Below are positions 57,621 through 64,000 of a DNA stretch of 64,000 nucleotides, in pieces (positions within the stretch are counted from its first letter, which is position 1; each line of letters starts with the position of its first letter). The position numbers were made by a program, and so were the translations under genes. The notes below the pieces were generated by a model. The model was not told where the DNA came from. It searched no databases and saw nothing but the letters and a program-made list of their open reading frames with translations. Origin of the DNA: Xanthobacteraceae bacterium (lineage in GTDB: Bacteria > Pseudomonadota > Alphaproteobacteria > Rhizobiales > Xanthobacteraceae); contig JAQGJU010000143.1 of assembly GCA_028290465.1 (NCBI GenBank), positions 87,068 to 151,067 of the forward strand, in the 5' to 3' direction.

Positions 57621-57986
57621 ATGCGCACGGTTTTGCTGGTCGAAGACGACGCCTTGGTCGCCGCCGTTGCCGGCGATGTACTCGAAGATATGGGCTATCA
57701 ATTCGTCGAGGCCGCGAGCGTCAAAGCCGCGCTCGATGCGGCCGGCGCCGATCTCGCCCGTTTCGATGTCGCGATTGTCGATGTCGGCTTGCCGGACGGC
57801 AAGGGCGATAAATTGGCGCTGGCGCTGCGGGAATTGCGCGCCGATTTTCCGATCATTATCGCCAGCGGTTACGGCGAATCCGACTTGGACACCCGTCTGC
57901 GCGACATGACGCAAGTCGTGGTGCTGCAGAAGCCCTACGATTCCGGGCAGTTGCTCGGCGCACTGACATTGCTCGGCGTGATATAG
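57621..57986 (+). CDS. Single-domain response regulator, FAT GUY/SdrG-like
   Basis: This 121-residue lone receiver has the acidic pair in LLVEDDA, phospho-acceptor Asp54 in AIVDVGLPDG, a Ser in place of the usual Thr in IIIASGYGE, and Lys in LQKPY. The SGYG stretch resembles the TGYG of the FAT GUY receivers that shuttle phosphate among HWE/HisKA_2 kinases in the general stress response (SdrG in Sphingomonas). Position near phyR and an HWE kinase supports such a role, but this is inference. No output domain is present. Confidence 0.82.
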   Translation: MRTVLLVEDDALVAAVAGDVLEDMGYQFVEAASVKAALDAAGADLARFDVAIVDVGLPDGKGDKLALALRELRADFPIIIASGYGESDLDTRLRDMTQVVVLQKPYDSGQLLGALTLLGVI

Positions 57987-57998
57987 CTTTTTTTGTTT

Positions 57999-58068
57999 GA
58001 GCATGATTTTTGCGCAAACCGGGTCCATCCTCGGATCAAGTCCGAGGCAGGCTTTTGGGATCATTCTC
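57999..58068. repeat. Palindromic repeat family B with nested hairpin
   Basis: Arms GAGCATGAT and ATCATTCTC match those of the element at 10064-10112. In the centre is an extra block holding its own hairpin CCTCGGA-TCAAG-TCCGAGG (58029-58047). It begins 12 bases after the lone receiver stop and may act as its transcript end. Confidence 0.8.
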
Positions 58069-58118
58069 GAACGGTACCATTCCACGTTTTAAGTGGGTCT
58101 CCTCCTCACTCATCCTCC

Positions 58119-58166
58119 CTTTCGCGCCTTGATAAATCACACCTTTCGCGCCTTGATAAATCACAC
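58119..58166 (+). repeat. Tandem 24-base duplication
   Basis: Two identical 24-base units (58119-58142 and 58143-58166) starting CTTTCGCGCC and ending AAATCACAC lie head to tail, ending 8 bases before the -35 element of the EcfG promoter at 58175. They contain no start codon of a supported gene. Confidence 0.9.
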
Positions 58167-58174
58167 GAGACGCC

Positions 58175-58199
58175 GGAACCATTTCGGCGGGCTCGCGTT
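58175..58199 (+). promoter_or_regulatory. EcfG-type promoter for 88-residue protein
   Basis: Plus strand: GGAAC (58175-58179), exactly 16 bases, CGTT (58196-58199). Transcription would start near 58207, about 25 bases before the ATG at 58232. Confidence 0.85.
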
Positions 58200-58231
58200 G
58201 AGAGTTATCCTTCCCCGCGAATGGTGCATTC

Positions 58232-58498
58232 ATGCTCGCTCAGAACATCGATCTGGACGCTGCCAGTCAGGCCCGCTATTTCGTCATCAACTCGGATGGC
58301 GAATGGCGCATTCGCTATCGGGATGAGATGTTCGGTCCCTATAAAACGCAGTCCGAGGCGCTATTATTCGCCATTGATGCCGCGCATGGCGTCGGCAAGC
58401 GGATTGGAAGCTCGGAAGTGCTGATCGAAGGCGAGAAGGACCATTTCCACGCGGAATGGATTTACGGCCACAGCTGCTATCCGCCGCGCAATATCTGA
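58232..58498 (+). CDS. Small hypothetical protein, DUF2188-like, EcfG-controlled
   Basis: This 88-residue soluble protein has a compact strand-helix pattern: GEWRIRYRDEMFGPY, then a helix TQSEALLFAIDAAHGVGK, then SEVLIEGEKDHFHAEWIYG. The layout resembles DUF2188 (tentative). It has no signal peptide or membrane span. It is preceded by an exact EcfG promoter, so it is probably made under general stress. No strong ribosome site is seen before the ATG. Confidence 0.72.
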   Translation: MLAQNIDLDAASQARYFVINSDGEWRIRYRDEMFGPYKTQSEALLFAIDAAHGVGKRIGSSEVLIEGEKDHFHAEWIYGHSCYPPRNI

Positions 58499-58726
58499 AT
58501 TCAGCATTTGGCATAAGCTAGGGCTCAGACGTTACGGCGCCAAGCATTGCGCCTCGCCCGCTATGCGGAAGCCGCGCACCGCAGCCGGCAATATCGCCGC
58601 CCAGAAATCCTCACGGCATCGCGTTTTCCTGAATCGCACCGGCGCTGCCCGTGCGACGGAACCTTCCTGCCACGTCATCACTTGAATGAACGATCCACCG
58701 ATCGCTCTTACTCTTTTTTAAATGAC

Positions 58727-58776
58727 GCGTTTTCTGTACGCGAACCAGATCCACTTCGCTTGAAAACGCTCTCGGA
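58727..58776. repeat. Palindromic intergenic repeat, family C (second copy)
   Basis: Begins ACGCGTTTTC and ends CTTGAAAACGCTCTCG, matching the copy at 29423-29473 at both ends. It lies 9 bases before the L,D-transpeptidase ATG, so it is part of that gene's leader or promoter. Confidence 0.7.
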
Positions 58777-58784
58777 GACGTGTC

Positions 58785-59540
58785 ATGACAGCTCAAGACC
58801 TTCCTCGGCTTCTCGGTTTGACCGCGGCACTGGCCACGACCTTCTTTGTGTCGCTGTCAGGAGCCGCTAACGCGCAAGCGTTCGCGACAGCGGAGCCATC
58901 GGCCAGGCGGGTGTTCGAGCAGGTGATTCCGTATGAGCGCACACTGGCGCCGGAGCCGGGCGAAGGCGCCCCTTTAAACGCGGATCTGCGCCGCCAGATC
59001 GTGCTTGATCCGACCGGCGAAAAGCCCGGCACGATTGTGGTCGATACCGCCAATACCCATCTCTACCTCGTGCTGCCCGGCGGCCGCGCCATGCGCTACG
59101 GTATCGGCGTCGGCCGCGAGGGTTTCACGTGGTCGGGCGTCGCGAACGTCTCCCGCAAGACCGAATGGCCGGACTGGACGCCGCCCGTTGAAATGATCGA
59201 GCGCCAGCCCTATCTGCCGCGCTGGATGGCCGGAGGTCCGGGTAATCCGCTGGGGGCGCGCGCCATGTATCTCGGCAGTTCACTGTACCGCATTCATGGG
59301 ACCAACGATCCGACGACCATTGGCCAGAACGTGTCGAGCGGCTGCATTCGGCTGACCAACGACGACGTCGCTGATCTCTACGAGCGCGTCGGCGTCGGGG
59401 CCAAAGTGGTCGTGCTCAAGGAAGCCCCGCGTTGGGCCGGTGCCCGCCCGCGCGATCACGCCCGGCATGAAGTCATCCAGCCCAGCCGCGCCGCGTCCGC
59501 TGTTTCGGCGAACCGCATGACGTTCGGCGGCCTTTATTGA
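58785..59540 (+). CDS. L,D-transpeptidase (YkuD/ErfK family)
   Basis: This 251-residue exported protein has a signal peptide (about 30 residues ending ANAQA) and a YkuD catalytic domain (about residues 82-210). The active-site His171 is in RIHGTND and Cys187 in SSGCIRL, with the following Arg. It forms 3-3 crosslinks in peptidoglycan or anchors proteins to it. Position in the stress region fits a role in wall strengthening. An EcfG promoter was not found directly upstream. Confidence 0.9.
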   Translation: MTAQDLPRLLGLTAALATTFFVSLSGAANAQAFATAEPSARRVFEQVIPYERTLAPEPGEGAPLNADLRRQIVLDPTGEKPGTIVVDTANTHLYLVLPGGRAMRYGIGVGREGFTWSGVANVSRKTEWPDWTPPVEMIERQPYLPRWMAGGPGNPLGARAMYLGSSLYRIHGTNDPTTIGQNVSSGCIRLTNDDVADLYERVGVGAKVVVLKEAPRWAGARPRDHARHEVIQPSRAASAVSANRMTFGGLY

Positions 59541-59676
59541 TCGGCCCTCTATTTGATCCGCGGTGGCCGGCCGCGAACCTTTGGTGCTTGAACGCGTTGC
59601 CGTCCCGACGCGACATAACAACGCCGAGCCTGTGCAGCGACGGGTACCCGCCGTATCGCGCCGCGGAGGGAAGCTG

Positions 59677-60402
59677 ATGAAGTCCGGCCATTTGCCTGTT
59701 AAGCGCAACACGCCTTTTAAGAGCAAATTTGTGCTGCTGGCCTGTCTGGGCGTCGCCCTGGCGGTTCCGCAGGCGGCAAACGCGCAGTCCCGCGGAATTT
59801 TTGGCGCGCTTTTCGGCATGCTGTCGGGCGCGCCACCGATCAGCCACAGCCGTCCACCGCTTGCCTATGCCGACCCCTCCTCCGAGCCATCGGTCAACCC
59901 GACCGATCGGTCGCAGCCGACCAGCCGGCCAGGCCGCGGCTTGGCGTTCTGCGTACGGATGTGCGACGGGCGCTATTTCCCGGTCACGATGGCGGGCGGC
60001 TCCGCGCCGGAATCGACATGCAACGCGATGTGCCCGGCAGCCAAGACCAAAATTTTTTGGGGCTCGCAATCCGGGCCATCCGTCGGATCGGACGGCACCG
60101 GCTACACCGACACCGACAATGCCTATGTCTATCGCGATAAGACCGTCGATGGCTGCACCTGCAATGGCAAAACCAGCTACGGTTTGGTGGCGATTGATGT
60201 TAAGAACGATTCTACGCTGCGGCGCGGCGACATGGTCGCGACCAGCGAAGGCGTGAAGGTGTTCAACGGCAACACGCGCGTCGGCCATCGCGCCGCCGAT
60301 TTCGACCTCGCCGTCAATTACACCCGGCTACCGAGCGATGTACGCCGCCATTTGGCAACGATGTCGGTCACTCCGGCAGGGGACAGTGCTGAACGCCGGT
60401 AA
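59677..60402 (+). CDS. DUF2865 domain protein, exported
   Basis: This 241-residue protein has a basic N-terminus and a signal peptide ending near residue 36 (ANAQ). The DUF2865 domain follows: AFCVRMCDGRYFPV, CNAMCPAAKT and CTCNGKTSYGL, giving six conserved cysteines likely in disulfides. The family is found mainly in Hyphomicrobiales and has no known function. GGAGG lies about 8 bases before the ATG at 59677. It may be an envelope protein with structural disulfides. Confidence 0.85.
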   Translation: MKSGHLPVKRNTPFKSKFVLLACLGVALAVPQAANAQSRGIFGALFGMLSGAPPISHSRPPLAYADPSSEPSVNPTDRSQPTSRPGRGLAFCVRMCDGRYFPVTMAGGSAPESTCNAMCPAAKTKIFWGSQSGPSVGSDGTGYTDTDNAYVYRDKTVDGCTCNGKTSYGLVAIDVKNDSTLRRGDMVATSEGVKVFNGNTRVGHRAADFDLAVNYTRLPSDVRRHLATMSVTPAGDSAERR

Positions 60403-60732
60403 CCGATGCTCGGCGGGCTGAAATGACGGGATGTTGGAGGCAAAGCGCAGGGCCACTTGACGGAAGGGCAGGTCGGCGGCGATTTCATCCTCGGTGATTC
60501 CGAAGTTCGCCTCGAAGGTGCCGCAAGGTTGAACGAACTTCGGAATCGGAACACTAGAGATGCCGATGAACGGCATTGTAAATTGGGCGGGATGACGCTA
60601 CTGGCGCCTCCAGGGTTGTTATGAATCGGTGGAGCCGCGGCTGGGGTTCTCCAGAGCCGGATTCTTGTCGTGACTCGATGCGGGCGACGTACGCGTGGCT
60701 GTGTGGTGTAACGCCGAAATCGGACGCTGGGC
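60403..60732. other. 330-base intergenic region before HWE kinase
   Basis: No gene is convincingly supported. A GGAAC at 60548-60552 is not followed by CGTT at the right distance. A small minus-strand open frame (60328-60576) begins without a ribosome site and overlaps the DUF2865 gene, so I do not call it. No terminator with a U-run is obvious. Confidence 0.5.
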
Positions 60733-62355
60733 GTGAGCAAGAAAGACGGCGAAATGGAAGTGAGTGGCGCCAAACAGTCTCAGGTCGAGGGCCTTCCTCC
60801 GACCTCGGACGAATCCGGGCGCGCGTATTTTCCGAGTTACGAATTCGTCGGCCGTGCGCTCGAAACCAGCCAGATCGGAATCTGGACCTGGGAAATTGCA
60901 ACGAACCGGGTCACATGGTCGAGCAATCTTGAGGCTATTCACGGCCTGCCGTCGGGCAGCTTCGACGGGTCGCTGTCGTTTGTCGAAAACGACATTCATC
61001 CTGGCGACCGCGCGGCCGTAAAAGCTGCGATCGACGAGACCTTACGCACGCACAAACCTTATCGCGTGCAGTATCGCCCCAATCGCGCAAACGACGAAGA
61101 ACATTGGGTCGAGGCCATCGGCAGCGTCGTTCTGGAGAACGGCCAGCCGGTCCGCATGCTTGGCGTCTGCCGCGATGTCACGGAACGCGTCCAGACCGAG
61201 CGCGAATTGCGGGTACGCGGCCGACAGCAGGAGGCGGTGGCGCGGCTCTGCGAGCGCGCGCTGACGGCCACAGATCTGCAAAAGCTGCTCGATGAGGTTG
61301 CCGAAACCATCGCCCAGGTCCTCGACGTCGAGATGGTCAAAATTCTGGAACTGGTGCCCGGCGACGCCGAGATGCTGTTGCGCGCCGGCGTCGGCTGGAA
61401 GCCCGGCCTGATCGGCACGGCCCATGTGACGACGGGACCGGAATCGCAGGCCGGCTTCGCCTTGGCGACCGGCGAACCGATCATTGTCAATGGCGTGGCG
61501 GATGAAAAGCGGTTTTCCGATTCGAGAATGCTGCTCGAACATGGCGTCGTCAGCGGCATGAGCACGCGGATCTCGGGTCCCGACGGACGCTCCTATGGCG
61601 TCCTGGGCGTGCACGCCACAAAGGAGCGGCAATTCAGCGAGTATGACCTGTCGTTCCTGTTGTCGGTCGCCAATGTGGTCGCCGGGACGATCCAGCGCCA
61701 TCAGCTCGACCAGCGTCACGAGCTGATGATCCGCGAACTACGACACCGTTCCGGCAACCTGTTTTCCCAATTGCTGGCGCTGTTCTCGCAGTCGGCGAAA
61801 ACTTCAAAAAACATCGCCGACCTCGCGGTCAAATACGAAGCCCGGGTGCTGGCGCTCGCCAATGCGCATCGCCTGATCACCGAGGGCGGCTGGAAATCGA
61901 CATCGCTGACCGAAATGCTGCGCACGCTGCTGCAGCCTTATCTCGATCGCGTCACGTTGAACGGCCCGGACGTCTACCTGGAGCCGGACCCGGCTTTCGG
62001 GCTGAGCACCGCGCTGCACGAACTGATCACCAATGCCGGCAAGCATGGCAGCCTGTCGCGGGTTACCGGACGCCTCGACATGACATGGACCGTCACCCGC
62101 ACGCAGCGCGGCCTGACCTTACTGCTGGAATGGAGCGAGACCGAGGGACCGGCGCCGAAGCGGACACGCCGCCCCGGCTTCGGTTCGCGGCTGATCAACA
62201 TGGTGATCGAGCGGCAGTTGAACGGCGAAGTTCGCCAGACCTTCGATACCAAAGGAATGCACACGCAGTTGACCGTGCCGCTGACCCATGAGCGCTGGCC
62301 GACGCCGGTCCATCCGCAGATTCCGGCCACGCAGGCGTTCATGCCGCCGCCGTGA
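60733..62355 (+). CDS. PAS-GAF HWE-type sensor histidine kinase
   Basis: This 540-residue soluble kinase has no membrane span. A PAS domain covers about residues 38-150 (GIWTWEIATNRVTWS; C-terminal GVCRDVTER), then GAF about 170-325 and an HWE kinase core about 330-525. The phospho-acceptor His338 is in LRHRSGNLF; HELITNAGKHGSLS and LEWSETEGP are the HWE marks, with GFGSRLI as the ATP lid region. HWE kinases commonly phosphorylate PhyR or single-domain receivers, and both are in this region. GTG at 60733 is used; ATG at 60754 is an equally possible start. The signal sensed is unknown. Confidence 0.88.
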   Translation: MSKKDGEMEVSGAKQSQVEGLPPTSDESGRAYFPSYEFVGRALETSQIGIWTWEIATNRVTWSSNLEAIHGLPSGSFDGSLSFVENDIHPGDRAAVKAAIDETLRTHKPYRVQYRPNRANDEEHWVEAIGSVVLENGQPVRMLGVCRDVTERVQTERELRVRGRQQEAVARLCERALTATDLQKLLDEVAETIAQVLDVEMVKILELVPGDAEMLLRAGVGWKPGLIGTAHVTTGPESQAGFALATGEPIIVNGVADEKRFSDSRMLLEHGVVSGMSTRISGPDGRSYGVLGVHATKERQFSEYDLSFLLSVANVVAGTIQRHQLDQRHELMIRELRHRSGNLFSQLLALFSQSAKTSKNIADLAVKYEARVLALANAHRLITEGGWKSTSLTEMLRTLLQPYLDRVTLNGPDVYLEPDPAFGLSTALHELITNAGKHGSLSRVTGRLDMTWTVTRTQRGLTLLLEWSETEGPAPKRTRRPGFGSRLINMVIERQLNGEVRQTFDTKGMHTQLTVPLTHERWPTPVHPQIPATQAFMPPP

Positions 62356-62364
62356 GCTTTATTG

Positions 62365-63438
62365 TCAGCTTGAGGCAGGCGGCGTGTCCTGCTTTTCGGT
62401 CTTGGCATGACGGCCTGAACCTGCGGCCGCATCGAAATGCACCCGCCGCTCCAGCGGAAACAATTGCCAGCCGTAACGGTCCGCCAGGATGCCCCACAGA
62501 CCCTTCGGGGCCTTCAGCATCACGACGATGGCGACGGCGCCCAGCATCAAAAGATAGATGGCGCCGAAATCAGCCAGCGTCTGACGCAACATGAAGAAAA
62601 TAATCGTGCCGATGATCGGCCCTTCCAGGCGCCCGATGCCGCCGATCACCGTGATGAAGATCACGAAGGCGGTCCAGTCGTTGACGCTGAACGCGGTGTC
62701 GGGCGAAATCCGCAGCTTCTGCAAAAATACCAGCGCGCCGATCATCGCGGTGCCGGCGGCCGTCACGACATAGACCACCAGTTTGGTGCGGGCGACATCG
62801 ACGCCGTTGCTGCGCGCCGCAAGCTCGTTGTCCCGGATTGCCGTCAGCGCGAGGCCGTAGCGCGAGCGCAGCAGCACCACGATGCCGCCGATGATGCCGA
62901 CCATCAGGGCCAGCGCGACCCAATAGATCAGGAACTCCCGCATCGTCCGGCTGCTGGCCATATCGACCACGATATTGGCCGGCAGGCTGGTGCCCGAACC
63001 GCCGCCGAGCGCCGAGACCTGCGACGCCAGCAGGCGAAACACTTCCGCCATCACCCAGGTGCCGATCGCGAAGTAATGCCCGCGCAGCCGAAACATGATG
63101 CCGGCCACCGGCACCGCCACGACTGCCGCGATCAATCCGGCGAGTGGAATCGTCAACAGCGGATGAATGCCGCCAAAGATAGCAAGGCCGAACAACAGAT
63201 AGGCGCCGAGGCCGACATAGGCCTGCTGCCCGACCGATACGAGTCCGGCATAACCGGCCAGCAGATTCCACAGGCTGGCGAGCGCCATGTAGGTGAACAT
63301 CTCGGACAGCAGCCGCAGGTTCTGCCGATCCCCCCATAGTGGCGCCGCCGCCAGCACGACCAACAGCGCCAAAAAAATCACCGTGCCGACGCGGCTCGAC
63401 GGTGTCGCATGCTCAACGCGAAAGCCGGGCATGCTCAT
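62365..63438 (-). CDS. livM: Branched-chain amino acid-type ABC transporter permease LivM
   Basis: This 357-residue permease has about 9 membrane spans, with GYAGLVSVGQQAYVGLGAY and the ATPase-contact loop ALTAIRDNELAARSNG. Gln replaces the usual His in the SVGQQA stretch, as in some family members. The ATG at 63438 overlaps the LivH stop by one base. The C-terminal 40 residues are hydrophilic. It converges with the kinase gene, with 9 bases between the stops. Confidence 0.9.
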   Translation of the reverse strand: MSMPGFRVEHATPSSRVGTVIFLALLVVLAAAPLWGDRQNLRLLSEMFTYMALASLWNLLAGYAGLVSVGQQAYVGLGAYLLFGLAIFGGIHPLLTIPLAGLIAAVVAVPVAGIMFRLRGHYFAIGTWVMAEVFRLLASQVSALGGGSGTSLPANIVVDMASSRTMREFLIYWVALALMVGIIGGIVVLLRSRYGLALTAIRDNELAARSNGVDVARTKLVVYVVTAAGTAMIGALVFLQKLRISPDTAFSVNDWTAFVIFITVIGGIGRLEGPIIGTIIFFMLRQTLADFGAIYLLMLGAVAIVVMLKAPKGLWGILADRYGWQLFPLERRVHFDAAAGSGRHAKTEKQDTPPASS

Positions 63439-64000
63439 CACTGCACCTTCGGGAACAGACCTTCCGGTTTGATCGCGAGGATCACCAGAAAGGCAATGTG
63501 TCCGGCGAGCAATTGCCAGCCCGGATCGATCTGCGCGCCGATGGCCTGCGACACGCCGAGAATGATGCCGCCCACCAGCGTGCCCCACATGCTGCCGAGG
63601 CCGCCGATGATCACCGCCTCGAAGCCGAAGATCAGCCGCGCCGGGCCGATCGCCGGATCGAAGTTCGAGCGCACCGCCAGGAACACGCCGGCGATCGCTA
63701 CCACGGCCAGCGAGATCGCCATCGCAAAGCCGAATATCTTGCGGTTATCGAGACCCATCAGTTGCGCGACGGTCTGGTCGTCCGAGGTGGCGCGGAATGC
63801 GCGGCCCAGCGCGGTGCGATAGAACAACACCTGCAGGCCGAAGATCACGGCAACCGCCACCGCGAACTGAATCAGCGGCAATGCGCCGATCCACAGGCCG
63901 TCGATCGGCTGAAAAGTCGCAACCTCGACACTACCGGCTTGCAATTTGCGGCTGTCGGCGGTGAACAGCTCCAACAGGCCATTCTGGATGATCACCGACA
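63438..64000 (-). CDS. livH: Branched-chain amino acid-type ABC transporter permease LivH (N-terminus beyond window)
   Basis: At least 187 C-terminal residues of a permease are visible; full LivH is about 290. The ATPase-contact loop with RAFRATSDDQTVAQLMGLD and the later FGFEAVIIGGLGSMWGTLVGG are clear LivH marks. The reading frame is open to the right edge. It is a second Liv-type importer, distinct from that at 10-15 kb; its ATPase and receptor genes are not in the window. Confidence 0.88.
   Translation of the reverse strand, partial: SVIIQNGLLELFTADSRKLQAGSVEVATFQPIDGLWIGALPLIQFAVAVAVIFGLQVLFYRTALGRAFRATSDDQTVAQLMGLDNRKIFGFAMAISLAVVAIAGVFLAVRSNFDPAIGPARLIFGFEAVIIGGLGSMWGTLVGGIILGVSQAIGAQIDPGWQLLAGHIAFLVILAIKPEGLFPKVQ

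Noticed and set aside
58119..58166. Possible CRISPR-like repeat
   Set aside because: Only two units, directly adjacent with no spacer and no cas genes; it is a simple tandem duplication.
60328..60576. 82-codon minus-strand open frame after the DUF2865 gene
   Set aside because: Composition is somewhat protein-like, but it has no ribosome site, overlaps the DUF2865 gene and shows no family match.

Overview
The window looks like chromosome of an alphaproteobacterium of the order Hyphomicrobiales (Rhizobiales), probably near the Nitrobacteraceae/Xanthobacteraceae (Bradyrhizobium-, Rhodopseudomonas- or Pseudolabrys-like). This is inferred from the high GC content, the PhyR/NepR/EcfG general stress module (found only in alphaproteobacteria), a DUF2865 protein, and several palindromic intergenic repeats of the kind common in that group. 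I see no rRNA, tRNA, CRISPR array, prophage or insertion sequence. Genus-level placement is not proven.

Layout. (1) 1-8.3 kb: a minus-strand operon for a taurine/nitrate-type ABC importer with two different permeases, a small membrane protein, an enoyl-CoA hydratase and a cupin that runs off the left edge. Next come an HpcH/HpaI aldolase and a 3-hydroxyisobutyrate-type dehydrogenase (minus), with a Gfo/Idh oxidoreductase divergent from them. (2) 8.3-17.8 kb: a DUF1003 protein, an FMN alpha-hydroxyacid oxidase and a complete branched-chain-amino-acid-type ABC importer (receptor plus LivHMGF), divergent from a PYROXD2-like flavoprotein and an SDR. (3) 18-24.5 kb: an IorAB-type molybdenum hydroxylase, a strong terminator, then a sulfur-oxidation block (cytochrome, FccB-like flavoprotein, SoxX, SoxY, SoxZ, SoxA) that lacks soxB and soxCD. 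(4) 24.5-29 kb: polysaccharide deacetylase, intradiol dioxygenase, MetE-like methyltransferase and an orphan amino-acid-type receptor, all minus. (5) 29.6-49.8 kb: a 20 kb plus-strand glycogen/trehalose cluster: GH13 enzyme, OtsA, GlgE, TreS-maltokinase fusion, GlgB, GlgX, TreZ and a 1727-residue MalQ-TreY fusion. Most of these start by overlapping the preceding stop. (6) 49.8-53.3 kb: a MetF-like protein, a two-subunit sulfopyruvate-decarboxylase-like enzyme and a Bug/TTT receptor. (7) 53.3-62.4 kb: the general stress response region, with EcfG, NepR, PhyR, CsbD, a lone receiver protein, an L,D-transpeptidase, DUF2865 and a PAS-GAF-HWE kinase. (8) 62.4-64 kb: LivM and the end of LivH of another importer.

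How the parts work together. Five exact GGAAC-N16-CGTT promoters lie in 4.5 kb of region 7: in front of nepR-ecfG, phyR, a small lipoprotein, csbD and an 88-residue protein. This is the sequence EcfG is known to recognise, so the stress switch appears to sit inside its own local regulon. The glycogen/trehalose cluster upstream encodes three linked routes (OtsA; TreS-Mak-GlgE-GlgB; GlgX-TreZ-MalQ/TreY), which would let the cell move glucose between glycogen and the stress protectant trehalose. I found no exact EcfG promoter in front of that cluster.

The most notable items are the local EcfG promoter set, the MalQ-TreY fusion within a cluster holding three trehalose routes, the SoxY homologue without the usual GGCGG carrier tail in a sox cluster lacking soxB, and six kinds of palindromic repeat at gene boundaries.
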